Source: Candidatus Gastranaerophilales bacterium (GTDB lineage: Bacteria; Cyanobacteriota; Vampirovibrionia; Gastranaerophilales; Gastranaerophilaceae). Taken from it: a stretch of DNA of 64,000 nt. The DNA lies in NCBI GenBank assembly GCA_910587375.1, contig CAJULR010000009.1, forward strand, positions 96,372-160,371, read 5' to 3'. Every line of letters starts with the position of its first letter. The stretch's first letter is position 1. Positions 33,337 to 40,785 of this stretch are shown here, in pieces. Both the position numbers and the translations under genes were made by a program. Below the pieces are notes generated by a model, which saw nothing but the letters and a program-made list of their open reading frames with translations, did no database searches and had not been told where the DNA came from.

Positions 33337-34148
33337 TTAAATTATTTTTTGTTCGTTAATTCCAAATATTTCAATAGCCTCAAATCTGCATACAGTCTTG
33401 CATTTGCCGCAGCCGATACATTTTGAGCCATCAAGTATGGTTTTGCCGTTTTCTTTTGATATTGCGCCTGTTGGGCATTCAAATGTGCAAAGTCCGCACC
33501 CTGTACATTTTTCAGGGTTAATTGAGGCCATTGCAATTCTTGTGTTTTGTTTTTCTTCCGTTGTAATTCTCTGAATTGCACCTGCGGGGCAGGTTTTAGA
33601 ACATTCAGTGCAGTCGAATTTGCAATAACCTTTTCCCTTTGAATAGTCGATATGCACAGCAGGAAAGGCGTTGTCGGCTTTGACAAGAATTTTATTCGGG
33701 CAATTTTCAATACAAAGATTGCAATTTAGGCATTTATTTGCCATTCTGAGGGCGTTTTGGGCCCCAGGGGGAAGAATAATATTTCGCACATTTTTTGCAA
33801 AATTTTTGCCAATTTCAACCCCTGCTTTAATTGCACCGCTAAATGCGGCTAGAACCAAGGCGGAGATAATGATTTCGCGCCTTTTTGGGCTGAAAGCGGG
33901 TTTGCTCTTTGTTTTTCCGTAGTTAATTGCGCCTTTTGGGCATAATGACGTGCATTTTAGGCATTTTACGCAGGTTTCATTATCAACTGTTTTTTGTTCA
34001 ATGTTTATGCACTCTGAAGGGCAATTTTTGGCGCAAAGCCCGCAGGAGATACAGTTTTCTTCCGTGATTTGAATTTTATTTAAAGAAAATTTTGAAATTA
34101 ACCCTAAAACCGCGCCTACAGGGCAAATATTGGTGCAGAAAAATCTTT
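33337..34148 (-). CDS. NapH/MauN-like polyferredoxin, 3' part read after a frameshift
   Basis: The frame is open from about 34061 to the stop before 33337, and translation continues the upstream protein if one A is skipped in the A8 run at 34146-34153. It reads CTNICPVGAV..., a [4Fe-4S] pair ENCISCGLCAKNCPSECI and ETCVKCLKCTSLCPKGAI, a second TM (EIIISALVLAAFSG) with a twin-arginine-like KRRE just before it, and then NKCLNCNLCIENCP, CKFDCTECSKTCPAGAI, CTGCGLCTFECPTGAI and CIGCGKCKTVC. Without the shift the only start codon is a TTG at 33858, inside the TM. The intact protein would be about 452 residues. It probably passes electrons between a quinol pool or soluble donors and periplasmic partners; donor and acceptor are not defined. 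Confidence 0.7.
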
Positions 34149-34696
34149 TTTTTGAGGCTCACAAGAACTAAAATTAAAATTGCGGCAGCAAGGCCAAATA
34201 AACTTCCTGTAAAGGTTGAGCCAAAGATTGTGTATGGGTCTAAATACCTTATCAAAAGGGCGCTTCCGCCAAGAAGGGCGCCAAAGGTTATTGCCGCGAT
34301 AAGATATTTAAAAGGCAGGCTTTTTTGGGGCCTTGGGGCTTTTGGGTTAAGTCTGTGTATGCAAAATAGCTGCTCAATAGGGTATTTTCCCACCTTTATT
34401 TTTTCAAAGTACATAAAAAATTCTTGTAAAATTCCAAGCGGACAAAGGGTGCTGCAATAGAACCTTCCGAATAGTAATGTAACTATAACAACCCCCAAAA
34501 GGATGAAAAATGCGCCCCATTTAAAATCGAAAATTACACTCTGCAAAAGCGGCGTAAATTCTGCGTTTAAAAATTTAAGCTTGTAAAATATACCAAAAAA
34601 GGCCAAAACGGATAGTATACCGACAATTGCGGCAATTCCTAATCTTATTTTATGTGCTGAAATTTGCGCTTTGTTTTTCATACTTTTGTTTTTCAT
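34076..34696 (-). CDS. NapH/MauN-like membrane ferredoxin, 5' part (frameshifted)
   Basis: 206 residues from ATG 34696, with GAGGT upstream. Four TM segments and the family motif LLFGRFYCSTLCPLGILQEF, where CxxxCP marks the quinol-dehydrogenase-type membrane ferredoxin (NapH/YccM). After an A8 run (34146-34153) the frame drifts into HQYLPCRRGFRV and stops at 34076, while the +1 frame continues with matching Cys-rich sequence. The break is either a real frameshift mutation, a sequencing error in the homopolymer, or programmed slippage on A8. The gene sits 3 nt after the aldo/keto reductase gene. Confidence 0.75.
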   Translation of the reverse strand: MKNKSMKNKAQISAHKIRLGIAAIVGILSVLAFFGIFYKLKFLNAEFTPLLQSVIFDFKWGAFFILLGVVIVTLLFGRFYCSTLCPLGILQEFFMYFEKIKVGKYPIEQLFCIHRLNPKAPRPQKSLPFKYLIAAITFGALLGGSALLIRYLDPYTIFGSTFTGSLFGLAAAILILVLVSLKKKIFLHQYLPCRRGFRVNFKIFFK

Positions 34697-34699
34697 CTT

Positions 34700-35932
34700 T
34701 TACCTCTTTAAGCCGCTCACCTTTTGATATTCAGCGTCTGCCTTTGCCAAAAGTTGCGGTATTTCAAGGCTTTGCGGACAGTTTTTGTTGCAAAGGTTGC
34801 ATTTAATACACTTGTCTGCTTTTTCTTCTTCTGCCAAGGATTCATAATAAATTTTAAAGAGCATTTTGTTGCCGGTCACCTTGTATTGGTTGTATAGAGC
34901 GAATATTGCGGGAATATTTATGCCTCTGGGGCAAACTTCAAGGCAATACTTGCAGGCTGTGCAATTAATTTCCCCTTGGGATTGGATAATCTTTGCAACC
35001 TTGTCTGCAAGGGCTTCTTCGGCTTCATCCATAGGTTTAAAATCAATAAAGGTTTGAATATTTTCTTTTACCTGCTCCAGATTACTCATCCCTGAAAGCA
35101 CTGTTACGACGTTATCTCTGCTTGCTGCCCAACGAAGCCCGAAAGCCGCAGGAGGATAACTTGTTCCTTCTTTTAGTGCTGCAAGTGCCTTGTCTGAAAG
35201 GTTTACAAGGCCTCCGCCTCTTAAAGGCTCCATAACAGTAACGGGAATGCCTTCTTTTTGAACTATATCGTACTGTTCATGTGCTTTTACAACATCCCAG
35301 TCGAGGTAATTTATCTGCAATTGGGCAAAATCCCACTTGTGTTCTTTTGCAACAATTTTTAACATATCCGGTGTGCCGTGGAAAGAAAAGCCCACATAGC
35401 GCACTTTTCCCTCTTTTTTTAGTTGCATAAGCTCATCATAAATGTTAAATTCCTGATATTTGGGAAATGTGTCTTTGTTAATGTTATGCACCATATAAAA
35501 GTCGAAATAGTCTACCTGACACTTTTTCAGTTGTTCTTCAAAAGTTTCTCTGATTTCAGCCCTTGATTTCATTTTATAAATCGGGCTTTTGTCTGCAAGA
35601 AGAAAATCCTCTCTTTTGTACTTTTTTAAGGCCTTTCCGATTGCAATTTCAGATTTTTTATCAACATACATATATGCTGTGTCAAAATAGTTTGCGCCAT
35701 GCTGCATACAATATTCAACCATGCGGTCAAGCTCTTGCATATCAACCTCGTCGCCCCGCATAGGAAGGCGCATACAGCCAAGCGCCAAAAGAGGCACTTC
35801 GATATCTTTGTATTTTCTTCTTACCACCTGATTTTCAGATTTTATGAGTTCTTTATTTTTGCTACAGCCTGATAAAAGCGCGGTTCCGCCGATTGCAAGG
35901 GCTGAATTAATTATAAATTCGCGTCTTTTCAT
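34700..35932 (-). CDS. Tat-exported lipoprotein aldo/keto reductase with C-terminal ferredoxin domain
   Basis: 410 residues. The N-terminus MKRREFIINSALAIGG is a twin-arginine signal (RREF), and LLSGC gives a lipobox, so the mature protein probably sits on the periplasmic face. The aldo/keto reductase barrel follows: LGCMRLPM, FDTAYMYVDKKSE and VRYVGFSFHG. It has the usual catalytic Tyr (YMY). The C-terminus adds two [4Fe-4S] motifs, CTACKYCLEVCP and CIKCNLCNKNCP. Exported AKR-ferredoxins of this kind are described in gut bacteria and take electrons from Fe-S partners instead of, or besides, NAD(P)H, which is inference here. It lies upstream of the NapH-like gene and of tatAC, its likely export machinery. 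Confidence 0.9.
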   Translation of the reverse strand: MKRREFIINSALAIGGTALLSGCSKNKELIKSENQVVRRKYKDIEVPLLALGCMRLPMRGDEVDMQELDRMVEYCMQHGANYFDTAYMYVDKKSEIAIGKALKKYKREDFLLADKSPIYKMKSRAEIRETFEEQLKKCQVDYFDFYMVHNINKDTFPKYQEFNIYDELMQLKKEGKVRYVGFSFHGTPDMLKIVAKEHKWDFAQLQINYLDWDVVKAHEQYDIVQKEGIPVTVMEPLRGGGLVNLSDKALAALKEGTSYPPAAFGLRWAASRDNVVTVLSGMSNLEQVKENIQTFIDFKPMDEAEEALADKVAKIIQSQGEINCTACKYCLEVCPRGINIPAIFALYNQYKVTGNKMLFKIYYESLAEEEKADKCIKCNLCNKNCPQSLEIPQLLAKADAEYQKVSGLKR

Positions 35933-35955
35933 TATTTTCTCCTTTTTTGAGGTTG

Positions 35956-36600
35956 TTAATTTTGGGTACTTTTTAGCGGTTCAGGGTTTTGTTGTCTTTC
36001 TGTTTCAAACCAATCTATCATTGGTTTTTTGGTTCCGAATTTGAAGTTAAAAACTTCCTCAATGTCTTTGCTTGTAAGGGTTTCATAGCTTACATTAAAG
36101 CTTGCGGGCTCTTCTTTTATTCCTGTTTTTTCATACATTTTGGATGAAATCATATCAGTTTCAGGGTCCATAACGTTTGAATAATTTAAGCCTTTATAAC
36201 AGCAAAAAGGCGCTTGAACCTTGTCGTGCTTTGAATCAGGAAGAGCCATAAGCCCGAAAGAGCGGCAAACAAGCCCTCTGTAATTATAAATAGAGCAGAC
36301 ATTGTCAATTAAAAACGGACAATCGTACACAAAACGTTCTTTTTGGCCGTTTTTGTCGTGGAGCCGCTTTTTTTCAAGAATATTTTTAATATTTTCTTCA
36401 ATTTTTGTTCTCACCTCTTTTTCAAGGGTGTTGAAGCCTGTTAATAAATATTGCATTTCAATTGCAGAATATGGAAATTCCGCGTCTTTGCAACAAAGGG
36501 CGCACCCTCTTTTGCAAAAAATGTAATCTTTTTGTTTTTCAAAAAAGCGGTTTAATTTGCCCATTATAAAATTTAAATAGGTAAGGTAATTATCAAGCAT
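35956..36600 (-). CDS. YkgJ-family Cys-rich protein (Fe/Zn-chelating domain)
   Basis: 214 residues. CKRGCALCC (about residue 28), then DCPFLIDNVCSIYNYRGLVCRSFG, is the YkgJ-family Cys pattern (CxxxCxxCC, CPFL...C...Y..RP.vCR). These proteins bind a metal or Fe-S cluster; the enzymatic role is generally unknown. C-terminal part is acidic and without known domain. It starts 1 nt after the flavodoxin stop, so it is part of the redox run. Confidence 0.82.
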   Translation of the reverse strand: MLDNYLTYLNFIMGKLNRFFEKQKDYIFCKRGCALCCKDAEFPYSAIEMQYLLTGFNTLEKEVRTKIEENIKNILEKKRLHDKNGQKERFVYDCPFLIDNVCSIYNYRGLVCRSFGLMALPDSKHDKVQAPFCCYKGLNYSNVMDPETDMISSKMYEKTGIKEEPASFNVSYETLTSKDIEEVFNFKFGTKKPMIDWFETERQQNPEPLKSTQN

Positions 36601-36601
36601 T

Positions 36602-37201
36602 TTAAATTTTTAATTCCTTAAGCCAAGCTTTGATGTCGTTTTCTGTGTCCGCATTTCCGCTTTCATAGATTACAATGGGCTTTAAGACAGTGCTTCCTTT
36701 TGCAAAATCTCCCATTTCTTTTGCAATGTTATATCCTCCGCCTCCGCCGTGGGTGATGAAAGGAATAATTGTTTTTCCTTTGAAATCGTTGTTTTCAAGG
36801 AAAGTCATAACCGCAGGCGCCATTGTATACCACCAGGCGGGTGTTCCTACGAATATGATATCATAGTTTGAAACATCGCCGTTATCTTTTAATTCAGGGT
36901 GAATGTTTTCTTCGTGTTGTTTTTTTGCTACTCCATAGGCTGTTTCGTTGTAATCAGCCGGGTATGGCACTTTTGTTTCTATTTGAAACATATCAGCGCC
37001 TGTTTGGGTCTGGATTTTTTGGGCGATGGATTTTGTGTTTCCGCCCCAGGAAAAATATGCGACCAAAACTTTTTTGCCGCCAAAATTGTTTTCTAAATTA
37101 TTCATTGTGCTTTCTCCTTTTGCTGCTGCATTTTGTGCGAAAATATAGACGCACCCGAGGCAAAATATTAATATTGATAAAATGTTTAAAATTTGTTTCA
37201 T
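36602..37201 (-). CDS. Exported or membrane-anchored flavodoxin
   Basis: 199 residues from ATG 37201, with GGAGGG upstream. The first ~28 residues are a signal or anchor (KQILNILSILIFCLGCVYIFAQNAAA, possible AAA cleavage). A flavodoxin domain follows: VLVAYFSWGGNTKSIA (FMN phosphate loop), PAWWYTMAPAVMTFLENN and HGGGGGYNI. Most flavodoxins are cytoplasmic; an exported one suggests periplasmic electron transfer next to the Tat-exported reductase. The N-terminus lacks an RR pair, so it would use Sec if exported. FMN loading outside the cytoplasm is unresolved. Confidence 0.85.
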   Translation of the reverse strand: MKQILNILSILIFCLGCVYIFAQNAAAKGESTMNNLENNFGGKKVLVAYFSWGGNTKSIAQKIQTQTGADMFQIETKVPYPADYNETAYGVAKKQHEENIHPELKDNGDVSNYDIIFVGTPAWWYTMAPAVMTFLENNDFKGKTIIPFITHGGGGGYNIAKEMGDFAKGSTVLKPIVIYESGNADTENDIKAWLKELKI

Positions 37202-37223
37202 AAAGCCCTCCTTCAAGGTGTTT

Positions 37224-37859
37224 TTAGTGTATAAAGTTTGTGAAGACAACTTCTTCCTGTGTTGGAAGCTGAATTCCTGCTTTTTTGCCGGCCTCGATAC
37301 ATTTTAGGTAATAGGCCATATTTCTTGCCAAAAAGCGCATATTTTGAAGGCCTTCTGTGTCTTTTAAAACATCTTCCGGGCACTGTCCATGAACCATATT
37401 CCAATATCTGCCTGAAATTATAGGCATTTGGGTGATTGTGAAATATTTATTCAGTTGGTCTAAAGTTGCCGTCGTTCCTGCGCGGCGGGCGGAAACCACG
37501 GCTGCACCGGGTTTATGCAGGAATATTTCACCTCTGCCTGCTCTAAATGCTGAAAAGAATGCTCTGTTTAAAAACGAGATGGCGCCGCCTGCGGCTGCTG
37601 CGTAGTATACGGGAGAACCCAAAATAAAAGCGTCAAAGTCTTTAGCGTAGTCTAAAAATTCATTTACACCATCATCAATTATACATTTTCCGGCCTTGGC
37701 ACAAGCCATACAAGCCCTACAGGGGGCAATTGCTTTATTTCCGATATGATAAATTTCAGAATCCACCCCTTCTTCTTTAAGGGTTTTTGAAATTTCGTTT
37801 AAGGCTGTAAATGTGCAGCCTTCTTTGTGCGGCGAACCATTAAAAAGTAATACTTTCAT
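37224..37859 (-). CDS. NADPH-dependent FMN reductase / flavodoxin-like iron-sulfur flavoprotein
   Basis: 211 residues from ATG 37859 (GAGGT upstream; upstream in-frame codons rejected). FMN-binding loop is NGSPHKEGCTFTAL, followed by CRACMACAKAGKC (a compact Cys cluster, as in Isf-type flavoproteins that bind [4Fe-4S]) and LGSPVYYAAAAGGAISFLNR. It probably reduces FMN or quinone/nitro substrates. First gene after the MerR-type promoter at 37893-37923 and divergent from the ChrA pair. Confidence 0.88.
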   Translation of the reverse strand: MKVLLFNGSPHKEGCTFTALNEISKTLKEEGVDSEIYHIGNKAIAPCRACMACAKAGKCIIDDGVNEFLDYAKDFDAFILGSPVYYAAAAGGAISFLNRAFFSAFRAGRGEIFLHKPGAAVVSARRAGTTATLDQLNKYFTITQMPIISGRYWNMVHGQCPEDVLKDTEGLQNMRFLARNMAYYLKCIEAGKKAGIQLPTQEEVVFTNFIH

Positions 37860-37892
37860 AAAATAAAACCTCATTTTCAAATCTTTAATACT

Positions 37893-37923
37893 ATTCTACA
37901 TGTTAAAGTTAACTCTAAGTCAA
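37893..37923 (-). promoter_or_regulatory. MerR-type promoter with 19-bp spacer
   Basis: On the minus strand TTGACT (37923-37918) and TAGAAT (37898-37893) are 19 bp apart, too long for normal promoters but standard for MerR-family activation. The spacer holds a near-perfect dyad centred on GTTAAC (TTAGAGTTAACTTTAA, 37918-37903). The regulator gene is not in the window. The operon starting at 37859 therefore probably responds to a MerR-type sensor, many of which detect metals, aldehydes or oxidants. Confidence 0.75.
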
Positions 37924-37975
37924 TAGGCAAGGGGTTATAATTTAAAAAATTTTAATGTAGAATTAGGGTGGAAAA

Positions 37976-38014
37976 ATGCAAAAGAAGGCAAAGCGGCAGA
38001 GGATAAGGAAATAA
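37976..38014 (+). CDS. Possible 12-residue basic leader peptide before chrA1
   Basis: ATG 37976 reads MQKKAKRQRIRK and stops at TAA 38012-38014, immediately before the ATG of the first ChrA half. GGTGG lies 5 nt upstream. Seven of 12 residues are Lys or Arg. It may be a leader ORF that couples or tunes translation, or chance. Confidence 0.3.
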   Translation: MQKKAKRQRIRK

Positions 38015-38644
38015 ATGAAACCTTCGTTGTGTGAGATGTTTATATCATTTTTGAAAATTGGGGCGTTGCTTCTTGGGGGCGGGTATGTTATTGTGCCCTT
38101 ATTAAACAGCGAACTTTCAGACAAAAAAAGGTGGGTGACCCATGAAGAGGTGATAGATTTTTATGCTTTGGGGCAGTGTGTTCCGGGGATTATTGCTGCA
38201 AATACAACGCTTTTTATAGGCTACAAGCTTCGAGGCAAGGCTGGCGCCCTTGCTGCGTTTTTCGGGTTAATTTTGCCTCCCTTTTTAACCATAATTTTGC
38301 TTGCCTCTTTTCTTGGGGTTGTGGCTCAAAATGTCATAATGAACGATATATTTTGGGGCGTAAATGTTGCGATTATTATCCTTCTTTTTCTTACGGTAAA
38401 AGAGGTTTGGGCAAAAAGCGTTGTGGATAAATTTACATTTTTTATCTTTGTTTTAATCCTTGCGCTTATGCTTTTTAAGGCCTCACCAAGCATTGCAATT
38501 ATTGTTTCTGCGGTTTTGGGGGTTATTTATAAAAAACTTGAAGTGCGCTTTAAAGAGCACTCCGGCAAAGAAAAAGGCGGGGAAGCAAGCAATAAAGCGG
38601 CTTTAAAAACTTCTGAAGTTTTAGAGGAGGATAGTGCAAAATGA
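38015..38644 (+). CDS. Chromate-transporter family protein, N-terminal half type
   Basis: 209 residues, AAGGAA upstream. A single CHR domain with LKIGALLLGGGYVIVPLL, LGQCVPGIIAANTTLFIG and GLILPPFLTIILLASFL, the ChrA fingerprint, and a Lys/Glu-rich tail. Two half-size CHR proteins are commonly encoded side by side in place of one long ChrA, working as a pair. Chromate export is the name of the family; the natural substrate is often unknown. Overlaps the next gene by 4 nt. Confidence 0.88.
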   Translation: MKPSLCEMFISFLKIGALLLGGGYVIVPLLNSELSDKKRWVTHEEVIDFYALGQCVPGIIAANTTLFIGYKLRGKAGALAAFFGLILPPFLTIILLASFLGVVAQNVIMNDIFWGVNVAIIILLFLTVKEVWAKSVVDKFTFFIFVLILALMLFKASPSIAIIVSAVLGVIYKKLEVRFKEHSGKEKGGEASNKAALKTSEVLEEDSAK

Positions 38645-39288
38645 CCTACCTTCTTTTGTTTGTGGAATTTTTTAAAATAGGCCTGTTTTCCCTTGGGGGC
38701 GGGTATGCAACTCTTCCTTTTTTGTATCATATGTCTGAAACATATGGCTGGTTTAGCGGGGAAGAATTGTCCAGAATGCTTGCCGTGTCAAGTATTACGC
38801 CGGGGCCTGTCGGAATGAACGTTGCAACTTTTGCGGGGTTTAAAACAGGCGGTGTTTTGGGTTCAATCATTGCCACAATGGCCATTATGATACCCTCTTT
38901 TGTGCTTGTTATTTTAATTTCAAAGATTTTAAAGAAATTTCGGGACAATTTTTATATGCAATCTGCGCTTTATGCGCTTCGCCCGGCAACAGCGGCGATG
39001 ATTGGGGCAGTTGGAATAAGGCTTTTTTGTAACAGTGTTGTTTTGCCTTTGCCAAAAGGGTTTGAAGGGTTTTTCGACATTTTTTCTGCACCTTTTAAAG
39101 TTAGTGAATTTGTTGATATAAAGGCGTTTGCGCTTTTTATATTTCTTTTTGTTTTAAGTTTGAAATTAAAAAGAGATCCTTTAATTTATCTTTTAATTGG
39201 AGCAGTTTTTGGCGTTATTCTTAATTTCCACCACATTTTAAAATATATTTATTTATGGCTTGGAACAGCCGCAGGGGCAGGGGCGTAG
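38641..39288 (+). CDS. Chromate-transporter family protein, C-terminal half type
   Basis: 215 residues, ATGA overlap with the preceding gene. CHR fingerprint again: FKIGLFSLGGGYATLPFLY, SSITPGPVGMNVATFAGFKTGG (proline-glycine turn) and MIPSFVLVILIS. Together with the preceding protein it forms the split ChrA pair. It is followed closely by a GT-C gene (5 nt from stop to its ATG), possibly one unit. Confidence 0.88.
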   Translation: MTYLLLFVEFFKIGLFSLGGGYATLPFLYHMSETYGWFSGEELSRMLAVSSITPGPVGMNVATFAGFKTGGVLGSIIATMAIMIPSFVLVILISKILKKFRDNFYMQSALYALRPATAAMIGAVGIRLFCNSVVLPLPKGFEGFFDIFSAPFKVSEFVDIKAFALFIFLFVLSLKLKRDPLIYLLIGAVFGVILNFHHILKYIYLWLGTAAGAGA

Positions 39289-39293
39289 ACAAA

Positions 39294-40778
39294 ATGGATG
39301 TTTCTTCTAAGAAAATATTTACAGCGTGTTTTTTGGCCTTGTGTATCTTGCCTTTGGTTTTTGTCGGGCAGGTGGAAAAATCTTTGTGGCTGGATGAAGC
39401 TGCACTTGCCTTAAATGTGCTCGACAAAAGCTTTTTAGAGCTTTTTCAGCCGTTACAGTATGCACAAAGCGCTCCTCCTTTGTTTCTTTGTTTAACAAAA
39501 GTTTTAGTTTCCATTTTTGGCCCGGGGGAGCGGGTTTTAAGGTTTATTCCTTTCTTTTGCAGTTTGGCTTCAATTGTTGCGTTTTGGTTTTTAGTGGATG
39601 AGGTTTTTGTTAAAAAGGATGATTTTTGCCCCGAAAAAAGACCCCTGACGCCGTTTTTTGGCACAGCCATTTTTGCTTTTTCATTTCCCTTTTTATATAA
39701 TTCTCTTGAATTTAAACCGTATTCTTTGGATGTTTTATTTACAATCTTAACGTTTTTAATTTGGCTAAAAGTCTTGCGGCACAAGGTTTCTTTTAAAAAG
39801 GAATTGGCGTTTGTGCTTTTGCTTTCAACTTTTCCATTGTTTTCATTTGCCTCAATCTTTTCTCTTTGTGCGGTTTTGGCGCTTTCTTTGCCTGTGCCCG
39901 GGGTGAATACAGGAAAAGAGAGAAAAATTATCCCTGTTGTTTTGGGTGTTTCTTTTGTTTTATACTATATTTTTATTTTTTCAAAAATAAATTCGGGCAC
40001 AAATGTTTATAAATATTGGATTTCATACTTTATTAACCACAATTTTTTAAAAGGGTTCAGTGTCTTTTTTGAAATTTTAAAATATCACTTTTTCCCATCT
40101 TCTGTGGCGGCTTTTGCCTTTATATTATTTATTTTGGGGCTTATTTATCTTTGCAAAAACAGAGAAGAAGTTTTTAGTATTTTTTCTGTAACTCTGTTTT
40201 CCGCGCTTGCAGCCTCCTGGTATGATTTCTACCCTCTTTTTGGCAGGCTTTCTTTGTTTCTATACCCTGTTTTTCTTGTTGCATTGCTTTCGCCCCTTGG
40301 TTTTTGCAGCAAAATGAGCGCAAAAAGTAAAATTGCGGCAATTCTTTCTGCCCTTTTTCTTTTAAGCACAGTGTTTTACAACCCTTTTAATGATATTCTT
40401 TATAAAAGAGAAGAGATTAAACCTCTTTTAAAAGTGGTGCAAGGGGAGATTAAGCCAGGGGACAGGATTTTCGTTTTTAAGGGTGCACATTTAACATACA
40501 GATACTATTTGAAAACCCCCGAATTCAAGGCATTGGATGGTTTTGAAACGTTTGTTTGCCCGTATAATATACAGGCAAAGGCTTGTGCGGATAGAATTAA
40601 ACCGTTTTGTGCTGTTGCCATAAATCGCGGAAACTCTTGCTATGTCATTCATTCAAGCGAAGTTAATACGCTAAAAGATTTAAGGCCTTTTGAAATTTCT
40701 ATTTCAAGACTTAATGGCAAAATTATGCAAAAAGATAAAAATTCTGTGCTTTATGAAATTTCCCCCGTGGGGCGCTAA
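39294..40778 (+). CDS. GT-C-fold membrane glycosyltransferase-like protein
   Basis: 494 residues from ATG 39294 (5 nt after the ChrA stop; an in-frame start at 39255 overlaps the ChrA gene). About ten hydrophobic segments; the first loop carries LWLDEAALALNVL, with the acidic DE pair typical of GT-C enzymes, and LQYAQSAPPLFLCLTK. Shares the architecture of dolichyl/polyprenyl-phosphate-mannose mannosyltransferases. Donor and acceptor unknown. No clear ribosome site is seen directly before the ATG, so it may be coupled to ChrA translation. Confidence 0.78.
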   Translation: MDVSSKKIFTACFLALCILPLVFVGQVEKSLWLDEAALALNVLDKSFLELFQPLQYAQSAPPLFLCLTKVLVSIFGPGERVLRFIPFFCSLASIVAFWFLVDEVFVKKDDFCPEKRPLTPFFGTAIFAFSFPFLYNSLEFKPYSLDVLFTILTFLIWLKVLRHKVSFKKELAFVLLLSTFPLFSFASIFSLCAVLALSLPVPGVNTGKERKIIPVVLGVSFVLYYIFIFSKINSGTNVYKYWISYFINHNFLKGFSVFFEILKYHFFPSSVAAFAFILFILGLIYLCKNREEVFSIFSVTLFSALAASWYDFYPLFGRLSLFLYPVFLVALLSPLGFCSKMSAKSKIAAILSALFLLSTVFYNPFNDILYKREEIKPLLKVVQGEIKPGDRIFVFKGAHLTYRYYLKTPEFKALDGFETFVCPYNIQAKACADRIKPFCAVAINRGNSCYVIHSSEVNTLKDLRPFEISISRLNGKIMQKDKNSVLYEISPVGR

Positions 40779-40785
40779 AAATAGC

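Noticed and set aside
33342..33710. 122-codon minus-strand frame inside the polyferredoxin
   Set aside because: Different frame from the Cys-rich sequence and lacks the ligands.
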